Assembly (NCBI GenBank): GCA_963823525.1
Contig: CAWGLW010000005.1
Span: 1-64,000 of the forward strand
DNA length: 64,000 bases
Direction of reading: 5' to 3'
Source: CAWGLW01 sp963823525
GTDB taxonomy: Bacteria > Pseudomonadota > Gammaproteobacteria > Steroidobacterales > Steroidobacteraceae
The stretch's first letter is position 1; every line of letters starts with the position of its first letter. The notes beneath the pieces are model-generated. The model ran no database searches. It saw only the letters and a program-made list of their open reading frames with translations, and was not told where the DNA came from. Shown here piece after piece: positions 25,600 through 34,401 of the stretch. A program made the translations under genes and the position numbers.

Positions 25600-25642
25600 A
25601 GCGACCCCTGAGACGGTCCATCGCGCCCGTGTCGCGGTCAAC

Positions 25643-25735
25643 GGAGAGGTACCGAAGTGGTCATAACGGCGCCGACTCGAAATCGGATGGGGGCGTAATT
25701 GCCCCACGTGGGTTCGAATCCCACCCTCTCCGCCA
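25643..25735 (+). tRNA. serU-like: tRNA-Ser(CGA)
   Basis: 93 nt including an encoded CCA. Acceptor arm GGAGAGG (25643-25649) pairs with CCTCTCC (25725-25731), discriminator G. The anticodon loop CTCGAAA gives anticodon CGA (25678-25680), reading UCG. The long variable arm expected for serine tRNAs (GGGGGCG...TGCCCC) and the T loop GGTTCGAATCC are present. The last 17 bases are copied three times in the downstream tandem repeats. Confidence 0.97.
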
Positions 25736-26290
25736 GTAAACGATGACGGGCCCCTTGTGGGCCCGTATTCGTTTACCGGGGCAGGGTGTGTGGACGGAGC
25801 CACCGGGTTCGAGGCGAGGCCGATTTATGGCCGAGACAACGCGCAGCGAACGCAGTGAGCGAGCGGCCCCCTTGAGGGGTGAGCACGCGCGGCGTGCGAA
25901 TCATCCCACCCTCTCCGCCAGTAAACGATGACGGGCCCCTTGTGGGCCCGTATTCGTTTACCGGGGCAGGGTGTGTGGACGGAGCCACCGGGTTCGAGCC
26001 GAGGCCGATTTATGGCCGAGACAACGCGCAGCGAACGCAGTGAGCGAGCGGCCCCCTTGAGGGGTGAGCACGCGCGGCGTGCGAATCATCCCACCCTCTC
26101 CGCCAGTAAACGATGACGGGCCCCTTGTGGGCCCGTATTCGTTTACCGGGGCAGGGTGTGTGGACGGAGCCACCGGGTTCGAGGCGAGGCCGATTTATGG
26201 CCGAGACAACGCGCAGCGAACGCAGTGAGCGAGCGGCCCCCTTGAGGGGTGAGCACGCGGGGCGTGCGAATCATCCCACCCTCTCCGCCG
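25736..26290 (+). repeat. Three 185-bp tandem repeats ending in tRNA-Ser 3' copies
   Basis: Units 25736-25920, 25921-26105 and 26106-26290 are nearly identical (one or two single-base differences each). Each unit starts with a long hairpin (first copy 25736-25776: GTAAACGA and ACGGGCCC with their complements around loop CTTGT) and ends with TCCCACCCTCTCCGCCA, the last 17 nt of tRNA-Ser; the final unit ends in G rather than A. Each also holds a 62-codon Arg-rich open frame whose stop overlaps the next frame's start as ATGA. The layout parallels the E. coli tyrT locus, where 178-bp repeats each carry the tRNA 3' end. Whether the frames are translated is unknown. Confidence 0.9.
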
Positions 26291-26327
26291 ATCTTGCGTT
26301 GACCGGCCCAGCCTCGTTCCTGAGTGC

Positions 26328-27653
26328 TCAGCGCTTGCGGTCTTTTTCGAGCTGATTGCGCGCCTCGAGATAGGAGCGCGCAAATTCTTCCCGGAACGAG
26401 TGCGGCAGCTCTTTGTCGAGGTTCTGGGTCAATACCCGATGCAGCTCGGCGAAATGTTCCCAGTATCGAGGGCGAGGGTCCTCGCCCGGGGAAAGCTCTG
26501 ATGCGCGGCCATTTTTTATCTGGTCGAGCACTTTCTGCGGATCGAGCTGTCCGACCACGGCACGCACACCCTCGGGCAGTGCGGTGGCCGTCGCTTGCTC
26601 GTGATCCTTGATGTCCCGCAGGACCTCGCGCAGCGTGTCAACGGCCCCGCCGTAGATGCGGCCATGCGACTCGAGCAGTTCGAGCAGGGTCTTATCGACG
26701 CTGGCCGAGGCCGAACGCAGCGGATTGGTGCCGGCCGGCCGCTCGGCAACCAGTGAAGCCTGCTGGCTGTTCCTGTGTGCCTGCAGCACATCGCGCAGGC
26801 CGACGACGACCTCGCGCAGCACCTGTCCGGCCAGCAACGGGAGCATCTCCTGCGCTTCCGTGGACAACGCGGAGGGCTCGATTCCGGCGCCCCGGCAGAA
26901 TGCCTGTACGGCCGACTGTAGGTCGCTCCACGTGGCGGCTTTTCGATGCACCGGGACGTTCTGCTTGATCGCCTCGAGACGTCCCTGGCGACGCGCGATG
27001 GCATCGGCCAGTTCCTCGCGCGTGATCGGCTGAGTACGTGTGGCCCAGTCCGGTGGGTCCGTCCGGGCCGGCGCCGGGACGCGTGTGCTCATCGGCGGCG
27101 GCGGCGGTTCATCGTCCGTTTCCTCGGCCAAAGCCGTAGCTGCGGCCGTGGCCGCCCGACGCATGTCCCGGGGAACCTTGATCCCGTAGGCATTGCGGAT
27201 CGATATGGAACCGGACTGCTCGGCGTCGCGCGGGCTCAACAGGTTGTCGAGCGCGAGGTTTGCACCGAGGTGCGAATCGAGATGCTTCGCGGAAGACTGT
27301 GCTTCACCGGCGGAGGGAAGGAAGTCAGTCCTGCCATCGATGCTCACGAGGACTTCGAAGTCGCCGATCTGCAGCCGATCCCCATCCTGCAGAGCCGCAG
27401 GACCGGTCGCGGACACCGGCTTTCGCGAACCGTTGATGAAAACGCCGTTGGTGCTCGAGTCCGTCAACCAGTAGGAACCGCCGCGGTACTCGATCTGACA
27501 GTGGTGCCCTGAGACAATGCGGTCGGGATCGGGCAATACCCAGTCATTGTCGGGCGCACGGCCGATACTGCCGCCGCTGACACCGAACACGCGCGAACGC
27601 TCTTCACCGAGGTCCCGGTAATGATCGCTGATGACTCTGAGTTTTACTGCCAT
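26328..27653 (-). CDS. tagH: FHA-domain protein of the type VI secretion TagH class
   Basis: 441 aa. Residues about 20-105 are a forkhead-associated phosphothreonine-binding domain (GSIGRAPDNDWVLPD, RIVSGHHCQIEY, DSSTNGVFING). A Pro/Ala-rich linker (PPPPPMSTRVPAP) leads to a helical C-terminal domain (residues about 235-435; AVQAFCRGAGIEPSAL, VLREVVVGLRDVLQAHR, RYWEHFAELHRVLTQ) typical of T6SS FHA proteins. TagH works with a PpkA kinase and PppA phosphatase in T6SS control. No other T6SS gene is in the window, so this copy is an orphan here. The protein is cytoplasmic. Confidence 0.82.
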   Translation of the reverse strand: MAVKLRVISDHYRDLGEERSRVFGVSGGSIGRAPDNDWVLPDPDRIVSGHHCQIEYRGGSYWLTDSSTNGVFINGSRKPVSATGPAALQDGDRLQIGDFEVLVSIDGRTDFLPSAGEAQSSAKHLDSHLGANLALDNLLSPRDAEQSGSISIRNAYGIKVPRDMRRAATAAATALAEETDDEPPPPPMSTRVPAPARTDPPDWATRTQPITREELADAIARRQGRLEAIKQNVPVHRKAATWSDLQSAVQAFCRGAGIEPSALSTEAQEMLPLLAGQVLREVVVGLRDVLQAHRNSQQASLVAERPAGTNPLRSASASVDKTLLELLESHGRIYGGAVDTLREVLRDIKDHEQATATALPEGVRAVVGQLDPQKVLDQIKNGRASELSPGEDPRPRYWEHFAELHRVLTQNLDKELPHSFREEFARSYLEARNQLEKDRKR

Positions 27654-27703
27654 GTCTGCCGCATCGTGTGCCTCAGCACCCCGGCTGCCGGGTGCCGCCC
27701 GGG

Positions 27704-27732
27704 CTGACGCTGATCAGCGTCCCTTGTAATAT
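27704..27732 (+). promoter_or_regulatory. Predicted sigma-70 promoter ahead of DUF1820 gene
   Basis: CTGACG (27704-27709) and TAATAT (27727-27732) are separated by 17 nt, about 35 bp before the ATG at 27767, in the divergent region shared with the tagH-like gene. It probably drives DUF1820 and perhaps purL. Confidence 0.4.
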
Positions 27733-27766
27733 GCACAGACACCTTACACAAGAGCGTTCTGCCTAG

Positions 27767-28108
27767 ATGGCTGCCAGTCACATTTTCAAGGTTATCTTCC
27801 ATAATCAAGGCAAAGTCTACGAGGTTTACGCCCGAAGAGTAGGCCACGGGGAGCTTTTCGGCTTTGTCGAAGTGGAGCAATTGATCTTTGGTGAGCGCTC
27901 GACGCTGGTCGTGGATCCGGCCGAAGAGAAGATCCAGACGGAATTCACCGGCGTGAAGCGAACCTATCTGCCATTGCACTGCGTTATTCGCATCGATGAG
28001 GTGCGCCAGTCAGGCGTCAGCAAGGTGTCCTCGGCTGAGGGCTCGAATGTGACGCAGCTGCCGTTTCCGGTCTATACGCCGGGCGACTCAGGACCCGGCA
28101 AGAAATAA
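27767..28108 (+). CDS. DUF1820 family protein
   Basis: 113 aa, usual length. The family pattern is clear: HIFKVIFHNQGKVYEVYARR, then FGFVEVEQLIFGER, then DPAEEKIQTEFTGVKRTYLP and HCVIRIDEV. The function of DUF1820 is unknown; members are small cytoplasmic gammaproteobacterial proteins. It lies 23 bp upstream of purL on the same strand and may be cotranscribed. No catalytic residues are evident. Confidence 0.9.
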   Translation: MAASHIFKVIFHNQGKVYEVYARRVGHGELFGFVEVEQLIFGERSTLVVDPAEEKIQTEFTGVKRTYLPLHCVIRIDEVRQSGVSKVSSAEGSNVTQLPFPVYTPGDSGPGKK

Positions 28109-28131
28109 CCTTCACCGCAGGCTTCTTTTCG

Positions 28132-31100
28132 ATGCTGACACTCAGTGGCCCGGCCGCTCTCTCGGATTTCCGCCTGGCGAAGTTGCTTGACGCCATCAGG
28201 GCAGTGGCCAACGGGGCGACTGCGGTGGACTCACGCTACCTGCACTTCATCGACAGCGAACGGGCCCTTGATGCGGCTGAATTGAAGGTGCTGGAGTCGT
28301 TGCTGCGCTACGGGCCCCGTTCCGCGGCCGGCGAGCCGGCGGGCGAGTTGATCCTGGTCGTGCCGCGGCTGGGGACGGTCTCGCCATGGTCCAGCAAGGC
28401 CACGGACATCGCCAGGGTGTGCGATCTCCCGGTCCGTCGCATCGAGCGCGGTGTCGCCTATTTTGTTGCCGGTGCACGCCGTTTCACGGACCGCGAATGG
28501 CAGGCGATCAGCGAGCGCCTGCACGATCGAATGACGGAGACCGTGCTGCGCAACCTGGACGAGGCGGGGGCGTTGTTCGTGCATGCCGACCCGAAGCCGC
28601 TGCAGACAGTGCCCTTGCTCGAGGACGGGCCGGCCGCCCTCGAGGCGGCTAACACGGCGCTCGGGCTGGCGCTATCGGCCGAGGAGATCGCTTACCTGGC
28701 GGAGGCTTTCGGTCAGCTTGGGCGCGATCCGACGGACGTCGAACTGATGATGTTCGCGCAGGCGAATTCTGAGCATTGCCGGCACAAGATCTTCAATGCC
28801 GACTGGATCATCGACGGAGAACACGGCGAGAAGACGCTGTTCGACATGATCCGCAACACCTATGACCATGCTCCGCAGGGCGTGCTCTCGGCCTATCGGG
28901 ACAATGCCGCAGTGATCGAGGGCAGCCCCGGGCATCGCTGGTTCGCCCAGCCGGGCGGCGGGCCGTACGTTCAGTCGCCCGAGCCGATCGACATTCTCAT
29001 GAAGGTCGAGACGCACAATCACCCGACGGCGATCTCACCGTTCCCCGGTGCCGCCACCGGTTCCGGCGGCGAGATTCGTGACGAAGGGGCGACCGGTGTG
29101 GGGGCCAAGCCCAAGGCCGGGCTGGTTGGCTTCACGGTTTCGAACCTGCGAATTCCCGGATTCGAACAGCCCTGGGAGCAGGACTTCGGCAAGCCCGAGC
29201 GCATCGTCTCGGCCCTGCAGATCATGCTGGAAGGGCCGGTCGGTGCGGCGTCTTTCAACAACGAGTTCGGGCGCCCGAACGTGCTGGGTTATTTCCGCAG
29301 TTTTGAGCAGGCGGTGGACAGCGAACAGCGCTCACGGCTGCGTGGCTATCACAAGCCGATCATGATTGCCGGAGGCCTGGGCAACATCCGGCGGCAGCAC
29401 GTCGAAAAATCGCCAATCGTTGCCGGCGCAAAAATCGTCGTGCTCGGAGGGCCGGCCATGCTGATCGGACTCGGTGGCGGTGCCGCATCCTCGCTCGGTG
29501 CCGGCAGCAGTGCCGCCGATCTGGATTTCGCGTCGGTGCAGCGCGGCAACCCCGAAATGCAGCGCCGGGCGCAGGAGGTGATCGATGCCTGCTGGGGCCT
29601 CGATGATGAGAACCCGATCCTGCTGATCCACGATGTCGGGGCCGGCGGGCTGTCGAATGCGGTGCCCGAGTCGATCGACCATGAGGGCATGGGAGGGCAG
29701 GTTGATCTTCGCAGGATCAACAGCGATGAGCCGGGCATGTCGCCGCTTGAGATCTGGTGCAACGAGGCGCAGGAACGTTACGTGCTGATCGTCTCCGCCG
29801 ATCGCCTGCCCGCTTTCGGGGCCTTGTGTGAACGTGAGCGTTGCCCGTTTTCGGTGATCGGCGAGGTCACCGCCGGTGGCTGGCTGCGCGTCGATGATCC
29901 GCTGTTCGGCGATCCGCCCGTTGACCTGCCGCTCGATACCATCCTTGGCAAGACACCGCGCATGACACGCAACGTTACCCGGATCGACGGCGTGTCGGAC
30001 GAATTTGACGGAAGCGGCTGTGACCTCAAGGAGGCCGCACTGCGCCTGTTGCGCCTGCCGACCGTGGCGGACAAGGGCTTCCTGGTAACGATCGGCGATC
30101 GCTCGGTGGGCGGCATGATCAGCCGCGATCCGCTGGTCGGTCCCTGGCAGGTGCCGGTCAGCGATGTGGCGGTCACCGTAACCGATTATTTTTCGACGCG
30201 CGGCGAGGCGATGGCGATTGGAGAGCGAGCACCCGTCGCGCTGCTCGACGCCGCCGCGTCGGCTCGTATCGCTGTGGCCGAAGCGGTCACCAACATCGCC
30301 GCAGCCGATGTGGCCCGAATCGAAGACATCCGCCTCTCAGCCAACTGGATGGCCGCCTGTGGAGAACCGGGCGAGGACGCGGACCTGTTCGACGCGGTGC
30401 GCGCGGTCGGGGAGGAACTGTGTCCGGCGCTGGGCATCGCCATTCCGGTGGGCAAGGACTCGCTGTCCATGAAGACTGCCTGGCAGCAGCAGGGCCGGGA
30501 GATCAAGGTCGTCGCACCCGTCTCGCTGGTTGTCTCGGCGTTTGCGCCGGTCGAGGATGTGAGGGGGACGCTGACGCCCCAGCTGCGCGTCGATCAGGGT
30601 GAAACGCTGCTGCTGCTGATCGATCTGGGCGGCGGACGCAACCGGCTGGGTGGATCCTGCTTTGCTCAGGTCTATGGCAGGGTCGGGCAGCAGCCGCCCG
30701 ACTGTGACGATCCGGTCATCCTGCGCGGATTCTTTACGGCCATCGCACGATTGCGCCGTGACGGTCACGTCCTGGCCTATCACGATCGCTCCGACGGCGG
30801 CCTTTTTATTACCTTGTGCGAGATGGCGTTTGCGGGGCGCTGCGGCGTCGAGGTTGACCTGGCGGACGTGGAGCCCGCCAGGGCCGCGGCGGCGCTGTTC
30901 GCGGAAGAACTGGGCGCGGTGCTCCAGGTTCCCAGAGCCTCCCGTGAGATCGCCATGCAGATCCTGGCCGAGGCGGGTATCGCCGAGTATGCCCGCTTTA
31001 TCGGGCGGGTTCACGCGGACGATCGCCTGGAAATACGCTGTGCCGGGAAGCCATGCCTGACGGAGACGCGCAGCGCGCTGCGCGCCGCCTGGTCGGAGAC

Positions 31101-32025
31101 GAGTTACCGGATGCAGGCTCTGCGCGACAACCCGCAGTGCGCACTCGAGGAGTACGAGCGCGCCACGGATCCGCGGGACCCCGGTCTGCATGCCAGCTTG
31201 AGCTTTGATCCGGACGAGGACGTGGCGGCGCCGTATGCAGCCAGCGGTAAACGGCCGAAGGTCGCGATTCTTCGTGAACAGGGCGTCAACAGCCAGAGTG
31301 AAATGGCCGCCGCATTTCACCGCGCCGGCTTCCTGCCGGTGGATGTGCACATGACCGACCTGATCACCGGCCGCGCGCATCTGAATCAGTACAGGGGCCT
31401 GGTCGCCTGCGGTGGATTCTCCTACGGCGACGTGCTGGGGGCTGGCGAGGGTTGGGCCAAATCGATCCTGTTCAATGCGCAACTGCGCGATCAGTTCGAG
31501 GCGTTTTTTGCCCGCGAAGATACTTTTTCACTGGGCGTCTGCAACGGCTGCCAGATGATGTCAGAACTCAACTCGCTCGTGCCGGGCGCCGGCCACTGGC
31601 CGCGTTTCGTTCGCAATCGTTCGGAGCAGTTCGAGGGACGCGTCGGGTTGCTCGAGGTGCTTCCGACGCCGTCGATTTTCTTTGCCGGCATGGCCGGTTC
31701 GGTCATGCCCGTTGCAGTCGCGCACGGCGAGGGCAGGGCGGAGTTCGCTGAGGCGGCGGCCCTGGACGACTGCCTGGACAGCGGACTGGTCAGTCTGCGT
31801 TTCGTCGATAACCTCGGCCAGGTTACGGAGCGTTATCCCGCTAATCCGAACGGTTCCCCGGGCGGGATCACCGGCCTTTGCAGTGAAGATGGCCGCGCAA
31901 CCATTGTCATGCCGCATCCCGAACGCGTCTTTCGAAGTGTCCAGAATTCCTGGCACCCCGACAGCTGGGGCGAAGACAGTGGCTGGATGCGCATGTTTCG
32001 CAATGCGCGGGTCTGGGCGGGCTGA
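28132..32025 (+). CDS. purL: Phosphoribosylformylglycinamidine synthase (large single-chain form)
   Basis: 1297 aa, the size of the E. coli enzyme. It converts FGAR to FGAM with ATP and glutamine in purine synthesis. The central synthase halves show AQANSEHCRHKIFNADWII, MKVETHNHPTAISPFPGAAT and VGAGGLSNAVPE. The C-terminal class I amidotransferase carries the nucleophile Cys in LGVCNGCQMM and the His/Glu pair in MPHPERVFR. The stop TGA is directly adjacent to the stop of the convergent TPR gene. Purine neighbours guaA and glyA are in the same window. Confidence 0.97.
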   Translation: MLTLSGPAALSDFRLAKLLDAIRAVANGATAVDSRYLHFIDSERALDAAELKVLESLLRYGPRSAAGEPAGELILVVPRLGTVSPWSSKATDIARVCDLPVRRIERGVAYFVAGARRFTDREWQAISERLHDRMTETVLRNLDEAGALFVHADPKPLQTVPLLEDGPAALEAANTALGLALSAEEIAYLAEAFGQLGRDPTDVELMMFAQANSEHCRHKIFNADWIIDGEHGEKTLFDMIRNTYDHAPQGVLSAYRDNAAVIEGSPGHRWFAQPGGGPYVQSPEPIDILMKVETHNHPTAISPFPGAATGSGGEIRDEGATGVGAKPKAGLVGFTVSNLRIPGFEQPWEQDFGKPERIVSALQIMLEGPVGAASFNNEFGRPNVLGYFRSFEQAVDSEQRSRLRGYHKPIMIAGGLGNIRRQHVEKSPIVAGAKIVVLGGPAMLIGLGGGAASSLGAGSSAADLDFASVQRGNPEMQRRAQEVIDACWGLDDENPILLIHDVGAGGLSNAVPESIDHEGMGGQVDLRRINSDEPGMSPLEIWCNEAQERYVLIVSADRLPAFGALCERERCPFSVIGEVTAGGWLRVDDPLFGDPPVDLPLDTILGKTPRMTRNVTRIDGVSDEFDGSGCDLKEAALRLLRLPTVADKGFLVTIGDRSVGGMISRDPLVGPWQVPVSDVAVTVTDYFSTRGEAMAIGERAPVALLDAAASARIAVAEAVTNIAAADVARIEDIRLSANWMAACGEPGEDADLFDAVRAVGEELCPALGIAIPVGKDSLSMKTAWQQQGREIKVVAPVSLVVSAFAPVEDVRGTLTPQLRVDQGETLLLLIDLGGGRNRLGGSCFAQVYGRVGQQPPDCDDPVILRGFFTAIARLRRDGHVLAYHDRSDGGLFITLCEMAFAGRCGVEVDLADVEPARAAAALFAEELGAVLQVPRASREIAMQILAEAGIAEYARFIGRVHADDRLEIRCAGKPCLTETRSALRAAWSETSYRMQALRDNPQCALEEYERATDPRDPGLHASLSFDPDEDVAAPYAASGKRPKVAILREQGVNSQSEMAAAFHRAGFLPVDVHMTDLITGRAHLNQYRGLVACGGFSYGDVLGAGEGWAKSILFNAQLRDQFEAFFAREDTFSLGVCNGCQMMSELNSLVPGAGHWPRFVRNRSEQFEGRVGLLEVLPTPSIFFAGMAGSVMPVAVAHGEGRAEFAEAAALDDCLDSGLVSLRFVDNLGQVTERYPANPNGSPGGITGLCSEDGRATIVMPHPERVFRSVQNSWHPDSWGEDSGWMRMFRNARVWAG

Positions 32026-33654
32026 TCAGATCGTCTTCAGCAAGGCCTTGAAGCGAGGGTGCTCGCGGATCGACTCGAGGTCCGGGTCGTGCTCGAAGTA
32101 GCGCTTGTTACGTGACCCGAGTTCAACGGCCCTTTCGATAAGTTCGAGTGCCTTGTCGCTTTCGCCGAGGCGCGCGAAAATGCATGCGGTGTTGTAGGCC
32201 ACGCCATTCGATTCGGGATTTGTTTGCTGCGCAAGGGCCGCCCATTCCAATGCCGTTTCGCGATTGCCCAGCGTAAGTTGTGCGCTCGCTCCAAGGATCA
32301 GTGCCCTGCTGTCCGAAGGGTTCAGCTCGAACGCCTGTCGAGCCGCAGCTATTGTCATTGACGCAGCTTCTCTGGCCAGGGCGTTGTTGCCGATCGCCTG
32401 ATACATCGTGGCCTGAATCGCTCGAGCCTGATAGTCCTCCGGACGGGCATCCGCCGCCTGGCCGAACAGGATCGCCGCCCGATCATAATCGCCGAGAGAA
32501 CGCACCATTTGTGCGTAAAAATGTATCGGCTCGAAGAGTCGGGGGTTGATCGCAATGGCCTTCTCAAACTCGGCCTCGGCTTCCTCGAAGCGTTCGCTCA
32601 CGCGGTGAGCCAACCCGCGGGCAGTATGCGACTCGGCCAGGTGGGGTGCCAGCTCGACGGCTTTGCGGCTGCTCTGCTGGGCCTGATCTATCCATGCAGT
32701 ATCTTTGTCACTATACCAGTACGTGTCGACGTAGCAGTAGGTCAGTCCGGCGTAGGCGAGCGCGTATTCCGGGTCGATGCGAATGGATTCTTCAAACATT
32801 TCACGCGACTGCTGCAGGTGACCGCTTTCGGTACGGTGGTAAAGTTCCCGGCCGCGCAGGTAGTAGTCGTAGGCCTTGACGTTCGACGTTGTGCTGTGCA
32901 ACGCGCGTCGATCGGCAGAAGTCAGGGTCAGTTTCAACGCACTCACGATGCTGGTCGCGATCTCGCTTTGCAGTTCGAAAATATCGCGCAGCTCGCGATC
33001 GTAGGTCTCGGACCACAGGTGCCGATCCTCACGGGCGTTGACCAGCTGCGCATTGATGCGAACCCGATCTTCGAGCCGCCGGATGCTGCCTTCCAGGACG
33101 TGACTGACGCCGAGTTTCTCCGCAACCGTCGCCATGTCCATGTCCTTATTTTTCAGAACGAACGACGATGTGCGCGAGCACACGCGCAAATCCGGCACCC
33201 GGCTCAGCACGTTCAGCAACTCCTCCGACAGCCCGTCGCTGAAATATTCGTTCTCCGCAATGCCGCTGATGTTCACGAAAGGCAGCACAGCGATGGAAGG
33301 CGCGCTTGCCGCGCTGCTCGCTTCTTTCCGTGCAGGTTCAGCGCCATCTGCGGGTGGTGTCACGGCGATGCCCGATGGCGTGACATCCAGCAACCAGGCC
33401 AGTATCACTGCGGCCGGGAAGCCCAGCCCCACCAGCCAGACGACGAGTGTCTCGGTCCACTCGGGCAGGTGCAGCGGCTCGGCTGTGGCGTCGGCAATCT
33501 GGATTAACACCCATCCGGCCAGCAGGTAGGCAACGGCAATGCGAACGACCTTGCGGCGCTTGAGTTCTGCAACAAATGCCGTGATACGAGATTCTGTTTT
33601 TGACGGGTTTGCGACGGGAAACTCCGATTCCAGCTCAACCGTTCTGGCTGTCAC
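32026..33654 (-). CDS. Membrane-anchored TolB-like/TPR protein
   Basis: 542 aa. A basic N-terminal segment (AFVAELKRRKVVRIAVAYLL) leads into two or three membrane helices (about 40-60, 70-95), then a TolB/FlgO-like domain (residues about 120-240; SIAVLPFVNISGIAENEYFS, DGLSEELLNVLSRVPDLRV, VSHVLEGSIRR) and a TPR solenoid to the end (YALAYAGLTYCYV, EFEKAIAINPRLFEPIHFY). It is a distant paralogue of the island protein at 12893-14902 and much closer to the usual family consensus. The family is often fused to cyclase or DNA-binding domains; here only the scaffold is present. Likely an envelope-associated scaffold; function unknown. Confidence 0.8.
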   Translation of the reverse strand: MTARTVELESEFPVANPSKTESRITAFVAELKRRKVVRIAVAYLLAGWVLIQIADATAEPLHLPEWTETLVVWLVGLGFPAAVILAWLLDVTPSGIAVTPPADGAEPARKEASSAASAPSIAVLPFVNISGIAENEYFSDGLSEELLNVLSRVPDLRVCSRTSSFVLKNKDMDMATVAEKLGVSHVLEGSIRRLEDRVRINAQLVNAREDRHLWSETYDRELRDIFELQSEIATSIVSALKLTLTSADRRALHSTTSNVKAYDYYLRGRELYHRTESGHLQQSREMFEESIRIDPEYALAYAGLTYCYVDTYWYSDKDTAWIDQAQQSSRKAVELAPHLAESHTARGLAHRVSERFEEAEAEFEKAIAINPRLFEPIHFYAQMVRSLGDYDRAAILFGQAADARPEDYQARAIQATMYQAIGNNALAREAASMTIAAARQAFELNPSDSRALILGASAQLTLGNRETALEWAALAQQTNPESNGVAYNTACIFARLGESDKALELIERAVELGSRNKRYFEHDPDLESIREHPRFKALLKTI

Positions 33655-33753
33655 CCTACACCGGATAACCGGAAAGTTTAAGTCGCCTTGATTTCAGGCT
33701 GACCGGGCCAGGTCAATTCACCCGCGCGCGCATTCGGCGCGGCCGCCGCCGGA

Positions 33754-34392
33754 TCAGGGAAGATCGTGCATCGCTTCTTCGGCAGCCTCGTTGGCCGGCT
33801 CAGCCTCGATTCCGGCACCTTCGAAACTCAGCTGGTAGCGTGCGCGATCGGTCAGTGGCCGCCATGGGCTGAACAGATGCGGTCCGACTGAAACCACTGC
33901 GTCCCAAGGCCTGCCGTTCCAATCCGCGCGACCTGCCGACCTGGTCAACGGATGCGGCTCCGGTGTCTCCGGCGGGGTCGGTGCCGCGCCAAGGAATCGC
34001 GTGCTTAGCCGCTCAAGCCGGTAGCGTGACCTCAGTCCGAGAGGCTGCATGACGGGTTGCCAGTCCAACAGGCGTCCATCGACTCGCCATTCATCGCCCG
34101 CGACAACAAAGACTTTCATCCGGCCGCTCGGAAGGCGGGTCAGCGTCGCGCGGTAATGCCTCGCCGAGGTCTTCTCGAAGACGATTTCGGCGACAGGACC
34201 GGCCGCCACATGATCATCGAACGTGCGCAGCTCCTGCGCGAACCGCATCGTTGCCAGGGCGATGATGCCCAGTAACAGACCCAGCATGAAATGGCCGAGA
34301 GCCGCCGCCCGATGTCCGGACAGTAGCCGGCCAAGCGCGATCAGCAGTGCGGCAATCGAGAAGAACGCAAGGACGACGGCAACGGGCTGCAA
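33754..34392 (-). CDS. Hypothetical membrane protein
   Basis: 212 aa. Two N-terminal hydrophobic helices (residues about 3-22 and 32-50) precede a mainly soluble C-terminal domain (GPVAEIVFEKTSARHYRATL, WNGRPWDAVVSVGPHLFSPW, RPLTDRARYQLSFEGAG). I recognise no named family. The start is 9 bp downstream of the hutH stop, so it is probably the last gene of an ettA-hutH operon; a role in histidine breakdown does not follow from that. Confidence 0.7.
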   Translation of the reverse strand: MQPVAVVLAFFSIAALLIALGRLLSGHRAAALGHFMLGLLLGIIALATMRFAQELRTFDDHVAAGPVAEIVFEKTSARHYRATLTRLPSGRMKVFVVAGDEWRVDGRLLDWQPVMQPLGLRSRYRLERLSTRFLGAAPTPPETPEPHPLTRSAGRADWNGRPWDAVVSVGPHLFSPWRPLTDRARYQLSFEGAGIEAEPANEAAEEAMHDLP

Positions 34393-34401
34393 AAGCGTGG
34401 C

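Noticed and set aside
25736..26290. 185-bp tandem repeats as a CRISPR array
   Set aside because: Units are 185 bp, contiguous with no spacers, and carry tRNA 3' sequence; no cas gene in the window.
30337..31482. Minus-strand frame of 381 codons inside purL
   Set aside because: Antisense of a universally conserved enzyme; no family motif.
32509..33507. Plus-strand frame of 332 codons opposite the TPR gene
   Set aside because: Complement of a TPR coding region; low-complexity and motif-free.
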